Part shown: positions 27,386 to 36,917 of the stretch, piece after piece | How the letters are laid out: every line of letters begins with the position of its first letter | How positions within the stretch are numbered: the first letter of the stretch is position 1 | NCBI GenBank assembly: GCA_027532905.1 | Contig: JAPZUA010000006.1 | Span: forward strand, 124,001-188,000 | Length of the DNA stretch: 64,000 bases | DNA from: Magnetospirillum sp. | Lineage (GTDB): Bacteria > Pseudomonadota > Alphaproteobacteria > CACIAM-22H2 | Direction of reading: 5' to 3' | Made by a program: the position numbers and the translations under genes | Notes under the pieces: generated by a model | What the model saw: the letters and a program-made list of their open reading frames with translations, nothing else | What the model was told of the DNA's origin: nothing | The model's database searches: none

Positions 27386-30343
27386 TCAAACAGCACCCGG
27401 AAGACGCTTGGCGAGCAAGGCGCGCACGTCTTGGGTGGTTCGAGACAGCTTGGCTTCCAACGCGGAAAAGTCAACCGTGCCTGCGGCCTTCGCGAGCAGC
27501 GTCTTGAGGGCGGCCGGGGCGTTCGCCACGTCGAGATCGTCGTCGAGCGTGAGGCGCAGCACGGCTTGGATTTCGGCATAGAGTGTTTGGGCCGCGTGCA
27601 GCAGATCGGCGTCGGCGGCCGCCAGCAGTTTTTTGCGTTTGAGATTGGCGATCGCGGTCGGCAGATGCGGGTCGACCGCGTCGGGTGCTTTGGCGGCACC
27701 GGCGAGCAGCGCATGCTGGACCAGAAACTCGACATCGACGAGGCCGCCGCGCCAATCCTTGATCTGCCAAACCGTCTCGGCCCGCCGTTCGCCCGCCATG
27801 CGCAGGCGCATGTCGGCGATTTCGGCGGCGAGTTTAGCCGGTGCCGTCTTGCGGTTGCGCGCCGCAGCGATGGCGCCAAGGGCGCGCGCGCCGAGCCCCG
27901 CATCGCCGCACACGAAGCGCGCGCGCGTGAGCGCCATATGCTCCCAGGTCCAGGCTTCGCCCGCGACGTAGTCGGAGAAGCCGCCGATCTCGGAGGCTAG
28001 CGGCCCCTTGGCCCCTTGCGGGCGCAGGCGCAAATCGATTTCGTAGAGGGCACCCTCGGCCGTCGCCACGCTGAGGGCCGAAACAAACCGGCTTGCGAGC
28101 CGTGCGAAATAATGGGACGGCGACAGCGGTTTGACGCCGTCGGATTCTTCGAGTTTGGCCGGATGCGAATAGACGAGAACGAGATCGAGGTCCGACGTCG
28201 CCGTCAACGCGCGGCCGCCGAGTTTGCCCAAGCCGAGGACTACGAAGCTTGCCCCTTTGAGGCGGCCATGCAGACGTGCGAATTCCGCCGCGCAGTCGGC
28301 GAGCAGGCTTGCGAGCGTGCAGTCGGCAAGATCGCTCAAGGCCGCACCGGCGGCCTCGGCGTCGAGTGTGCGCTTGAGCAGCTGAACGCAGATCTGGAAC
28401 TGCAACTCGTGCTGCCAGCGGCGCGCAATGTCGAGCCGGTCCTGGAAGTCGCGGGCTTGGGCGTTGGCTGCCGCCAGGCTCGCGGCCAGCGCGGCCTTGC
28501 CGGGCGGCGGCGAAAAGAAGCCGGGGCTCAAAACCGCATCGAGCAGATGCACGTGGGTGGCGACGGCCTCGGCAAGGCGCGGTGCCGTCCCCATGATCTC
28601 GGCCGCAAGATCGATCAGCGACGGATTGGCCTGGAAAAGCGAGAAGAGCTGCACGCCCGCCGGCAGTTTTTCGAGGAAGCGGTCGAACCGGACGAAGCCC
28701 GCATCGGGCTGCGGCGTGCGCGCGAAGGCTTCGACCATACGGGGGGCTAGTTCGACCAGCAGATCGCGTGCGCGCGGCGTGCGCGTGCAGCGATAGCGCC
28801 CGGCATGCCAGCCGCGCACTGCGTTGGCGATCTTCGCACCCTCGCGATAGCCGAGCGCTTCGAGCGCCGCAAGTGTGGCCGGATCGTCCTCAGGGCCGCC
28901 GAACATGAGGCTTGGGGCCGCATCGCTTGCGGCCGCCGCGTCGGGCTCTTCGAACAGGTTCGAATAGGCGACGGCAACGCTGTCGAGCGTGCGCTTGAGC
29001 CTGTCGGCAAACGCCGCCTCGTCGGCAAACCCCATGAAGATCGACAGCCGCCGCCATTCGGCGTCGGTCGTCGGCAGCTTCTGCGTCTGCTCGTCGTCGA
29101 GCATCTGCAGGCGATGTTCGAGCGTGCGCAGGAAGACGTAGCATTCCGTCATCTCGTCGCGAACCGCGGGCGGGATGCGCCCCGATGCGGCGAGCGCTTC
29201 GAGTGCGGGTACTGTGGCGGGCACGCGAAACGCCGGATCGCGTCCGCCCCACACGAGCTGTTGGGTCTGGGCGAAAAACTCGATCTCGCGAATGCCGCCG
29301 CGGCCGGTCTTGATGTCGTGGCCGTGCAGGGCCACGGTTTCGCCGCCGCGATAGGCCTGGATCTGGCGCTTGATCTGGTGGATGTCGGCAAGGGCCGCGA
29401 AGTCGAGATGCTTGCGCCACACGAAGGGCCGGATCGCGGCGAGGAAGCGAGCCCCGGCAACGGCATCGCCGGCCGCCACGCGGGCTTTGATCATTGCCGC
29501 CCGCTCCCAGTTGAGGCCGATGCTCTCGTAGTAGGTTTCGGCCGCCAAGGTCGAAAGGGCGAGCGGGGTTGCCGCCGGATCCGGGCGCAGCCGCAGATCG
29601 GTGCGGAACACGTAGCCGTCGGCGGTGCGCGCCTCCATGATCTTCACAAGATTGCGCGCGAGCCGCACGAACACGGCCTGCAGCTCGTCCGGGTCCGGGC
29701 CTTTGGCGCGTTCGGCGTCGTAAAGCAGGATGAGATCGATGTCGGACGAGTAGTTGAGCTCGCCCGCCCCGAGCTTGCCCATCGCCAGCACCACAAGGCC
29801 GCTGCCGCTTTCCGGATCCGCCGGATCGGGCAACACAAGCCCGTCGCGACGGGCCGCTTCGCGCAACAGGAAGCGGCAGGCCAAACGCAATGCCGTGTCG
29901 GCGACGGTCGAAATCGCGGCCGTGATCTTGGCCAGGGGCCACACGCCCGCAATGTCGGCCGCCGCGATCGCCAAGGCGGCCTGCTTCTTGAACTGGCGCA
30001 AGCCCGCCATGAGGACGACCATATCGCCCGCATCGGCGAAATCCCGGCGGACAAGATCGCAGGCGGCGGCGAAGGCGACGTCGGGGCCTTTGGCAAACAG
30101 CCGGAGGGCGAATTCCGGATCGCCGAGCACGAGCCCGGCCAGATGCGGCGAGTTGCCGAACAACGCCGAAAAAGCCGTGCGGCCGGGCGGCTTGGCGGCG
30201 AGGGCCAGGGCCGCGCGCTTGGCGGTTTTGTCGGCGATTTCGTCCAAGGCTTCCGGCCAGCGCTCGAAGGCGCGGGCGGCGGCTTCCGCATCGGATGCAA
30301 GCGGCCATTTCGCTGCCGCAAATCCGGGGTACACTGACGCCAT
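27386..30343 (-). CDS. glnE: Bifunctional glutamine synthetase adenylyltransferase/adenylyl-removing enzyme
   Basis: A 985-residue protein, typical length. Two nucleotidyltransferase-type domains are visible: the N-terminal adenylyl-removing half with YSSDIDLILLYD and the C-terminal adenylyltransferase half with TATSDLDLVLVYSHPAK, each carrying the metal-binding D-x-D pair. The linkers IETRGGIRE-like (here IKTGRGGIREIEFFAQ) and WRGGLVDVEFLVQ are the family HD-like motifs. It adds or removes AMP at the conserved tyrosine of GlnA under PII and glutamine control; glnA and glnB are 20 kb away in this window. ATG 30343 gives the usual start; a TTG at 30374 would extend it by 11 residues. Confidence 0.97.
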   Translation of the reverse strand: MASVYPGFAAAKWPLASDAEAAARAFERWPEALDEIADKTAKRAALALAAKPPGRTAFSALFGNSPHLAGLVLGDPEFALRLFAKGPDVAFAAACDLVRRDFADAGDMVVLMAGLRQFKKQAALAIAAADIAGVWPLAKITAAISTVADTALRLACRFLLREAARRDGLVLPDPADPESGSGLVVLAMGKLGAGELNYSSDIDLILLYDAERAKGPDPDELQAVFVRLARNLVKIMEARTADGYVFRTDLRLRPDPAATPLALSTLAAETYYESIGLNWERAAMIKARVAAGDAVAGARFLAAIRPFVWRKHLDFAALADIHQIKRQIQAYRGGETVALHGHDIKTGRGGIREIEFFAQTQQLVWGGRDPAFRVPATVPALEALAASGRIPPAVRDEMTECYVFLRTLEHRLQMLDDEQTQKLPTTDAEWRRLSIFMGFADEAAFADRLKRTLDSVAVAYSNLFEEPDAAAASDAAPSLMFGGPEDDPATLAALEALGYREGAKIANAVRGWHAGRYRCTRTPRARDLLVELAPRMVEAFARTPQPDAGFVRFDRFLEKLPAGVQLFSLFQANPSLIDLAAEIMGTAPRLAEAVATHVHLLDAVLSPGFFSPPPGKAALAASLAAANAQARDFQDRLDIARRWQHELQFQICVQLLKRTLDAEAAGAALSDLADCTLASLLADCAAEFARLHGRLKGASFVVLGLGKLGGRALTATSDLDLVLVYSHPAKLEESDGVKPLSPSHYFARLASRFVSALSVATAEGALYEIDLRLRPQGAKGPLASEIGGFSDYVAGEAWTWEHMALTRARFVCGDAGLGARALGAIAAARNRKTAPAKLAAEIADMRLRMAGERRAETVWQIKDWRGGLVDVEFLVQHALLAGAAKAPDAVDPHLPTAIANLKRKKLLAAADADLLHAAQTLYAEIQAVLRLTLDDDLDVANAPAALKTLLAKAAGTVDFSALEAKLSRTTQDVRALLAKRLPGAV

Positions 30344-30436
30344 GCGGCGAATCCGTTCTGATCTGTGGCGGCGCAAAGCCAGTCTTGCGCCCGGCGATAC
30401 GTTGGCCCGACGTCTGTCGTGGGGTCAAGCCGCACC

Positions 30437-33400
30437 ATGAGCCACCCGATCCGCCTGTTCCTCGAACTGGTCGGCACGCTTGCGGCCTTGCTGCTGATCG
30501 CGACCGGCGTGCTGCTGTGGCGCCTGTCGGTGGGGCCGATCACGGTGCCGTTCGTCACACCCTTGCTGGAAGCGGCCCTGCAGGACAGCACCAGCGGCAT
30601 GTCGATCGACGTGGGCGACACCTCGCTCGACTGGTCGGCCAGCAGCCGCTCGATCCAACTGCGCGTCTTGGATACGCGCGTGCTGGCAAGCGACGGCGCC
30701 GAGATCGTGCACATCCCCGAGGCGTGGCTGTCGCTGTCGATCAACCGGCTGCTGCACGGCGAGATCCAGCCCGAAGCTTTGCGCTTGCAGGGCCTGCGTT
30801 TGAATCTCGTCCGCACCGCCGATGGCCAGCTGCAGCTGAAGGATGCGCCGCCCGCCGCCGATGCCAATGAAGCAGGCGGCGAGGCCGTACCGCCCGAAGG
30901 CGGCAGCCGCTTCGTGACCTTTTTGATCGCCGAACTTGCGGCCCCTGCCGATACGAATCGGCCGCTTGGCCTGCTTGCCGAAGCGGTTTTCGCCGACACC
31001 ACGATCGCGATCGACGATGCGGCAAGCGGCCTGCGCTTCGGCGTCGAAGGCGCCAATCTGGCCCTGCGCCGCTACGGCGGCGGCATCGGCTTGCAGGCCA
31101 CCTTGCCCGCCGTGCTGGGGGCGCAACGGCTGCGCTTCGACGTCGACGCGCTCTACCGCGTTGCCGATTCTGCGATCGCGTTTTCGGTTGCGGCCGGTGC
31201 GATCAATGTGGCGGCCTTGGCCGACCTCGATCCGCGCCTGGCTGCCTTGCGCAACATCGACGCCACCGCCCGGCTCGATCTGCGATCGACGCTGACGCTC
31301 GACGGCACGCTCGGCCCCGTTTCGCTCGCCCTCGACGCCGACGGGCTGCAGCTGCGCGACCGCAGCTGGTTCGCGCAAGCCGTGACGCTCGACCGGGTGG
31401 GTTTGCGGGCGACGTTGGCGGGCGATCTCTCCCGCATCGATCTCGACGATCTCGTGCTGCGCGTCGGGGCGACCGAGATCCACGCGACCGCCGAAATCCC
31501 GTCGCCGTTCCAGCGTGCCCAGCTCGACGCCAAGGTCGATATCGCAGGGCTCACGACCGACGAACTCAAACGCCTGTGGCCGCTTTTTGCGAGCCCCAAT
31601 GCGCGAACCTGGATCGCCGAAAACATCGCGGGCGGGCGCATCCCCTCGGCCAAGGCCGAGCTTTCCTTGCGCGGGCCCACTGCCGACTGGAACAAAGCCG
31701 CCGTCGAGAAACTGCGCTTCGAGTTTTCGGTCGAAGGGGCGGCCGTGACGTTCATCGACGGGCTGCCGCCGGTGCGCGGCGTGGCCGGCAGGGCCACGAT
31801 GGACGCCAAGCGCCTCGAGATGCGCACGAGCGGCGGTGCCATCGGCGCCCTGCAGGTGGGCAACGGCAGCATGACGCTGACCGGCCTCGACCAAGCCTTG
31901 CAATATGCGGCGATCGAGGTGCCGGTTGTCGGCCCCGCACTCGAAGCCCTGCAGCTCGTCGACCGTGCGCCGCTCGGTTTCTTGAAGCGCATCGGCGAGC
32001 AGCCCGAAAGTTTCGGCGGGGCCGCCGACATGCGCATCGTCGCGCGCTTCCCGTTGCTGGCGGCCTTGAAGCTCGACGACATCGCGGTCGTGGCGAGCGG
32101 CCGGGTCGCCAATTTCACGCAGCGCAACGCGATCCTCGGCAACGACATCGAAAACGGCACGCTCACCTTCCGCGTCGATGCCAAGGGCCTCGATATTCGC
32201 GGGCCTGTGCGGCTTGCCGGGGCCGATGCCGAGATCGTCTATCGCCGCGAGTTCGAAGCGACCAACGGCCCGGTCGAAACCGCGACCGCGCGGGCGGCTG
32301 CCGTCTCCACCCGCACCGTCAACCGGCTCGGCTTCGATTTCGCACCTTATGCGGTCGGCCCCGTCGGCCTTGCGATGACCACGCGAGCGTTTCGCGACGG
32401 CAAGCGCGACATCGGCCTCGAGCTCGATCTGGCGGGCGTCGATTTCACCGTCCCCGAAATCGACTGGTCGCGGCCGCCCACATCCGGCACCAAGCTTGCG
32501 ATGAATCTGCGCCTCGAGCGCGACGTTCTGCGCACGATCGAACGGCTCGATCTGGCGGGCGAGGGGCTTGCCGCCAAGGGCCGCATCGAGTTCGAACCGG
32601 ACGGCCGCACGTTCAAAGCCGCCGACCTGCAGCGCCTGCTGCTGGCGGGCCGCATCGATCTCGATACGGCCGCGATCAAGCGCGAGGCGCCCGCGCGCGC
32701 GGGCGGCCTCACGACCAATGCGTTCGAAGGCAAGGGTGCCTTCTTCGATGCCCAGCCCTTTTTGGCCGACAAGACGCCGCCGGTCCCCGGCCGACCGGGG
32801 CTGCGCTTGGGCCTCGACATTGCGCGCGTGTCTCTGGGCGAGGGGCGCGATCTGTTCGGCTTTTCGCTGCACGGCCATCGCGACGACCTGCGGTGGCTGC
32901 AGCTCGAGATCACCGCCAAAACGCCGGCGCGCGTGCGGGCGGTGGCGAACAGCGATCTGGTCGTCTCGATCGTGCCCGGTGCGGACGGGCTTTTGACGCT
33001 GAAAGCCGCCGCCGACGATGCCGGCGCCTTGCTGGCGGCCCTCGACATCACGCCCAACGTCGTCGGCGGCACGCTGCGCATCGACGGCAAAGAGGACCCG
33101 GCCCGCGCCGACCGCGCGATCGTGGGCAAGATCGCGATCGAGGAATTCCGCGTCGTCAATGCGCCGGGTTTCGCGCGGCTCCTGTCGGTGGCTTTGCTCA
33201 CGGGCGTGCTCGACTCTCTGCGCGGCGAAGGAATTGGCTTCCGGCGCCTGGATGCCGACATTGCCTGGGCCGATCCCAAGATCGAGATCAAGGACGGCCG
33301 CATGCATGGGGCCGCACTCGGCATCACCGCGCGCGGCCAGGTCGATCTGGCAGCCGACACGATGGACCTCGAAGGCACGTTGGTGCCCGCCTATGCGGTC

Positions 33401-33661
33401 AACTCGATCCTCGGCAACATTCCGCTGATCGGCCAGCTTTTGGTGGGCGAGCGCGGCTCGGGCGTGTTCGCGGCCAACTACCGTGCCTCGGGGGCGATGG
33501 CCGACGTGCAGACGAGCATCAATCCGCTCTCGACCCTCACGCCCGGCTTCCTGCGCCGCCTGTTCGGCGTGTTCTCGGGCGGCCCCGGCAGCGGTTCCGC
33601 CAACGGCCCCACCGACGGCCCGCCGGTCGATCCCTACATCACCAACGAAAACGTGCGCTGA
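30437..33661 (+). CDS. AsmA/YhdP-family protein (DUF3971 and AsmA-like C-terminal domains)
   Basis: A 1074-residue inner-membrane-anchored protein. One membrane segment lies at residues about 9-30 (ELVGTLAALLLIATGVLLW). The rest is a long series of beta-rich repeats expected in the periplasm, ending in the AsmA-like region with GAALGITARGQVDLAADTMDLEGTLVPAYAVNSIL and an NxxPLIGxLL-type motif (GNIPLIGQLLVG). In E. coli YhdP and TamB of this superfamily are thought to bridge lipids across the periplasm to the outer membrane. It is divergent from glnE with 93 bp between starts. The tail is Gly/Pro/Ser-rich. Confidence 0.9.
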   Translation: MSHPIRLFLELVGTLAALLLIATGVLLWRLSVGPITVPFVTPLLEAALQDSTSGMSIDVGDTSLDWSASSRSIQLRVLDTRVLASDGAEIVHIPEAWLSLSINRLLHGEIQPEALRLQGLRLNLVRTADGQLQLKDAPPAADANEAGGEAVPPEGGSRFVTFLIAELAAPADTNRPLGLLAEAVFADTTIAIDDAASGLRFGVEGANLALRRYGGGIGLQATLPAVLGAQRLRFDVDALYRVADSAIAFSVAAGAINVAALADLDPRLAALRNIDATARLDLRSTLTLDGTLGPVSLALDADGLQLRDRSWFAQAVTLDRVGLRATLAGDLSRIDLDDLVLRVGATEIHATAEIPSPFQRAQLDAKVDIAGLTTDELKRLWPLFASPNARTWIAENIAGGRIPSAKAELSLRGPTADWNKAAVEKLRFEFSVEGAAVTFIDGLPPVRGVAGRATMDAKRLEMRTSGGAIGALQVGNGSMTLTGLDQALQYAAIEVPVVGPALEALQLVDRAPLGFLKRIGEQPESFGGAADMRIVARFPLLAALKLDDIAVVASGRVANFTQRNAILGNDIENGTLTFRVDAKGLDIRGPVRLAGADAEIVYRREFEATNGPVETATARAAAVSTRTVNRLGFDFAPYAVGPVGLAMTTRAFRDGKRDIGLELDLAGVDFTVPEIDWSRPPTSGTKLAMNLRLERDVLRTIERLDLAGEGLAAKGRIEFEPDGRTFKAADLQRLLLAGRIDLDTAAIKREAPARAGGLTTNAFEGKGAFFDAQPFLADKTPPVPGRPGLRLGLDIARVSLGEGRDLFGFSLHGHRDDLRWLQLEITAKTPARVRAVANSDLVVSIVPGADGLLTLKAAADDAGALLAALDITPNVVGGTLRIDGKEDPARADRAIVGKIAIEEFRVVNAPGFARLLSVALLTGVLDSLRGEGIGFRRLDADIAWADPKIEIKDGRMHGAALGITARGQVDLAADTMDLEGTLVPAYAVNSILGNIPLIGQLLVGERGSGVFAANYRASGAMADVQTSINPLSTLTPGFLRRLFGVFSGGPGSGSANGPTDGPPVDPYITNENVR

Positions 33662-33704
33662 CACCTGTTTGGCGCCATCGACCCTGGTACGTTGCTTGAA
33701 AGTT

Positions 33705-33781
33705 CCAAGCGACATCTGCGCGACATTGACGCGGCATCCATGCGCCACTTGCGCGACATAGACGCGACATACGCGCGACAT
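33705..33781 (+). repeat. 11-bp tandem array B (7 units)
   Basis: Seven consecutive 11-base units in strict phase, 43 bases after the stop of the AsmA-like gene. Each unit is three variable bases followed by CGCGACAT or a one- to two-base variant. Perfect cores end at 33726, 33759, 33770 and 33781; the unit 33738-33748 is the most diverged. The last unit runs into a T7 stretch. Relative to the upstream gene the orientation is the same as array A. Confidence 0.85.
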
Positions 33782-34034
33782 TTTTTTAGCCAAGTAATTG
33801 ATAAATAATAATTCAGAAGACGAATCGCACGGGATTTGGTGGACGCTACATTTGCGCCCCGAATTTGAAGTCTCCAGCTGATTGAATCGAGCAATCTTCA
33901 TAAAGGTAATATAGCATATCTAGGTTATAAAAGAAAAATGCTCTGACGGCTGTGATGGATCGTCGTATTGGGAAATCTGCACGCCCCGACAATGTTGGGA
34001 CCGCGTGCAACCGTTGAGGAGCGAGGACGAGACG
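33782..34034. other. AT-rich spacer upstream of the broken higA
   Basis: About 250 bases with strongly raised AT content (for example GATAAATAATAATTC and TAATATAGCATATC). I looked for a HigB toxin gene ahead of higA and saw none: no ORF with RelE-fold motifs in any frame. An ORF on the minus strand covering this area has no family features and is the antisense shadow of higA. Confidence 0.55.
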
Positions 34035-34335
34035 ATGTTGATGCGCGCCGTATATCCGGGCGAAGTTCTCAAGGAGGAGTTGGAAGCGATGGGCGTTTCG
34101 CCGACGGCGCTGGCGCGCCAGATCGCAGTGCCCGCTCAATCGTGTGAGCCAGATCATTGCGGGCACGCGCGCCGTGACAGGGGACACGGCGTTGCGGCTC
34201 GGCCATTGGTTCGGCACCGGTCCGCAGTTCTGGCTCAATCTGCAGCGGGCGTATGAGATCAGCCTTGCGGCGAAAAAGGCGGGGCGCGCTATTGCGCGTT
34301 TGCCGGTTCGGACGGTGGCTTCCAACGCGGCGTAA
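34035..34335 (+). pseudogene. HigA-type antitoxin, frameshifted
   Basis: The two halves of a HigA/VapI-type helix-turn-helix antitoxin are in different frames. The first part reads VYPGEVLKEELEAMGVSPTALARQIAVPA. One extra C at 34137 shifts the frame, and the remainder reads NRVSQIIAGTRAVTGDTALRL ending with FGTGPQFWLNLQ, the typical HigA C terminus. Together they give a normal-length antitoxin (about 100 residues). No toxin partner is found. It is either a real inactivated remnant or a single-base error in the sequence. It lies after an 11-bp array, as ParDE does. Confidence 0.8.
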
Positions 34336-34469
34336 ATCAGCTGCATCATTTGCGATCCCGCAGCCTAAAGAGGCGGCATGCGAATGCGAAGAATTGCGAC
34401 ATAACGTGCTGTAATGCGGCCGTTTGCGGTCGCTTGCATGCGTGCGGTTCGCCGCTTAGCCTTGCGCGG

Positions 34470-35585
34470 ATGAAACTTTTTTCCCGCCGTACCTTGTTGA
34501 CCGCGTCCGCCACGATGCTTGCGGTCCCGTCGCTTGCCGTACCCGTTGGTCTTGCCCTAGTGCCGACCCGTTTTGCCAATCCTTACGAGGTCGCAGCGCT
34601 ACGCGCGCGCAAGGGCAAACCGGGACCCGCCAACGCGCAATGCCCAGCGATGTCGCCGCCGGCGCGCGATCTCGTGGTGCCCGATTTCTATGCCGATCCG
34701 CCGATCTACAGCCGGATCGACCGCGACCGGCTGGAAGCGCGCAACGCGCTGGTGCGGCCGATCGAGGCGATCAGTCGCAACTTAACGTCGAGCGCGGACC
34801 GCTGGGCGCAAAGCGTGCCTGCCGACGCGCGTCACGCGTCTTGTGCAGTCGCGATTCTCGATGCGATGGCTCAGGCGGATTCGACCCTCGGCCAGGTCAA
34901 TATCCAAGGCGGGTTTGAGCGCAAATGGATGTTCTGTGCGCTGGCGTTAGCACATCTAAAGATCGTTTCTGCTGAAGAATACAGCGAAGCCGCGCAAGAC
35001 CGCGTGCGCACCTGGTTCGCGCGCTATCTGCCGCACTTGCGCGAAACCTACGACAAGCCGCCGGGGCGTGGACCTGCCCCTTCGATGCAGCTCAACAACC
35101 ACGCGACCTGGGCTGGGATCTGCGCGATGGCGCTGGCGCTCGCCGTCGGCGACGAAGCGACCTGGCACTGGGGAATTTCGCGCATTCGCCTGACGCTTGA
35201 CCAGGTCGATGCGCAAGGCTTCTTGCCGCTCGAAGTTCTGCGCGGTGCGAAAGCGTTGCACTATCACAGCTTCACGCTGGGGCCGCTGGCGCTGGCGGCG
35301 TTTCTGGCGCGGCCCAACGGCGTCGATCTGGCGGGTGCCGCCGACGGGCCGTTCCACCGCCTCGCCAAGCGGACGCACGATGCCTATGTGGATCCCTCGG
35401 CGTTCGAAGCGCGCACGGGCAAAACGCAGGAGCCTTTCTCCAGGTTCTACGACATGGCATGGGTCGAGATTTACGCGGGCGAATTCGCTAGGCCCGAATT
35501 CGCGGCGGCATTGGGCGACCGACGCCCGCAGTTCCAGTCTTGGCTGGGCGGTGATCTCACGCTCTGGCACGCCAAGGATCGCTAG
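34470..35585 (+). CDS. Exported alginate lyase-like protein (PL5 type)
   Basis: A 371-residue exported protein. The N terminus MKLFSRRTLLTASATMLAVP carries a twin arginine and looks like a Tat or Sec signal. The mature domain fits the polysaccharide lyase family 5 alginate lyases, an alpha/alpha-barrel: VPADARHASCAVAILDA, NIQGGFERKWM, the NNHATW motif at 209-214 with the catalytic-area Asn-His, and EVLRGAKALHYHSF with the family R, H and Y. PL5 enzymes cleave mannuronate bonds by beta-elimination; in alginate makers AlgL clears periplasmic polymer. No other alginate genes are nearby, so it may serve degradation or another uronate polymer. Translation starts at ATG 34470. Convergent with tyrS, 7 bp apart. 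Confidence 0.83.
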   Translation: MKLFSRRTLLTASATMLAVPSLAVPVGLALVPTRFANPYEVAALRARKGKPGPANAQCPAMSPPARDLVVPDFYADPPIYSRIDRDRLEARNALVRPIEAISRNLTSSADRWAQSVPADARHASCAVAILDAMAQADSTLGQVNIQGGFERKWMFCALALAHLKIVSAEEYSEAAQDRVRTWFARYLPHLRETYDKPPGRGPAPSMQLNNHATWAGICAMALALAVGDEATWHWGISRIRLTLDQVDAQGFLPLEVLRGAKALHYHSFTLGPLALAAFLARPNGVDLAGAADGPFHRLAKRTHDAYVDPSAFEARTGKTQEPFSRFYDMAWVEIYAGEFARPEFAAALGDRRPQFQSWLGGDLTLWHAKDR

Positions 35586-35592
35586 GCGCGGC

Positions 35593-36843
35593 TCAGCCGA
35601 GCTTCACCAACGCATGCCGCTTCTTGCCGGCCGTCAGTTTGAGCGTGCCGTCTTGCGACAGCGCGTCTGCCGTCACGCGCAGCGTGTCGTCTTCGACGAT
35701 CGCGTCGTTGAGTTTGGCACCCTTGCCTTGCACGAGGCGGCGGGCTTCGCTTTTCGACGTTGCGAGGTTCGCGCGCACCAATAGGTCCAAGATCGGGATT
35801 CCCGCCGCGAGTTCGGCTTGCGGGACCGCGACCGTCGGCAGGCCTTCGCTTGAGCCACCTTGTTCGAAGGTTTGGCGTGCGGTCTCGGCCGCTTGGGTGG
35901 CCGCGTCGCCGCCGTGGCAGAGTTTCGTCGCTTCGAAGGCCAGGATCTTTTTGGCTTCGTTGATCTCCGCACCGGCAAGCTTTTCGAGTTTCGCGATTTC
36001 CGATAGCGGCAGGTCGGTGAATAGCTTCAGGAAGCGCGTCACGTCGGCGTCTTCGGTGTTGCGCCAGTATTGGTAATATTGGAACGGCGACAGGCGCTCT
36101 TTGTTGAGCCACACCGCCCCGTCGGCGGTCTTGCCCATCTTGCCGCCCGAGGCGGTCGTCAGCAGCGGCGTGGTAAGGCCGAACAGATCGAGGCCCGCCA
36201 TGCGGCGGCCGAGCTCGGCGCCCATCACGATGTTGCCCCACTGGTCCGAGCCGCCCATTTGCAGGGCCACGCCGTAGCGCTTGGCAAGCTCGACGAAGTC
36301 GTAGCTCTGCAGCACCATGTAGTTGAATTCCAGGAACGACAGCGGCTGGTCGCGCTCGAGCCGCGTCTTGACCGAGTCCATCGTCAGCATGCGGTTGACC
36401 GAAAAATGCCGGCCGACGTCGCGCAGCAGCGGGATGTACGCAAGCGTGTCGAGCCATTCGGCATTGTCGGCCGACAGCGCTTGGGTTTCGCCGAAGACGA
36501 GGAACTTGTCGAAGATGCGCCTTATGCCGACGATGTTGGCGGCGATGTCCGCCTCGGTCAGCAATTTGCGCGCGGTGTCTTTGCCCGACGGATCGCCGAT
36601 CTTGGTGGTGCCGCCGCCCATCAGCACCAGCGGGCGATGGCCCGTGCGCTGGAACAGGCGCAGCAGCATGATCTGCACGAGGCTGCCTGCGTGCAGCGAG
36701 TCGGCCGTCGCGTCGAAGCCGATATAGGCGACCTGCGGCGTGCCGCTCGCAAGCCGCGCATCGAGGGCGGCCTCGTCGGTGATCTGGTGCACGAAGCCGC
36801 GGGCCTTGGCCTCGCGCAGGAAGTCGGATTTGGGCTCTGTCAT
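35593..36843 (-). CDS. tyrS: Tyrosyl-tRNA synthetase
   Basis: A 416-residue class I aminoacyl-tRNA synthetase. The HIGH-equivalent is LHAGSLVQ, the tyrosine pocket includes [10 protein letters not shown] and [11 protein letters not shown], and the KMSKS-equivalent is GGKMGKT. The C-terminal 60 residues are an S4 RNA-binding domain ([30 protein letters not shown]). These are features of the TyrRS subgroup with Gly replacing Ser in KMSKS. I start at ATG 36843; an extension to 36876 adds 11 unlikely residues. Lies 74 bp after the alpha/beta-hydrolase gene on the same strand. Confidence 0.97.
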   Translation of the reverse strand: MTEPKSDFLREAKARGFVHQITDEAALDARLASGTPQVAYIGFDATADSLHAGSLVQIMLLRLFQRTGHRPLVLMGGGTTKIGDPSGKDTARKLLTEADIAANIVGIRRIFDKFLVFGETQALSADNAEWLDTLAYIPLLRDVGRHFSVNRMLTMDSVKTRLERDQPLSFLEFNYMVLQSYDFVELAKRYGVALQMGGSDQWGNIVMGAELGRRMAGLDLFGLTTPLLTTASGGKMGKTADGAVWLNKERLSPFQYYQYWRNTEDADVTRFLKLFTDLPLSEIAKLEKLAGAEINEAKKILAFEATKLCHGGDAATQAAETARQTFEQGGSSEGLPTVAVPQAELAAGIPILDLLVRANLATSKSEARRLVQGKGAKLNDAIVEDDTLRVTADALSQDGTLKLTAGKKRHALVKLG

Positions 36844-36917
36844 GGCGGATGCGGGCTTAGCACGCGCGCGTGCCACCTATAAAGGGGCACGCGTCGCGCT
36901 GTCATTGCGCGAGGCAG

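Noticed and set aside
30425-33901. Minus-strand ORF of 1158 codons
   Set aside because: Mirror frame of the AsmA-like gene; composition dominated by R, G, Q and H, with no domain. The AsmA-like frame has a membrane anchor and the proper C terminus.
33846-34349. Minus-strand ORF over the higA region
   Set aside because: No RelE/HigB motif; it is antisense to the higA remnant and runs through AT-rich DNA.
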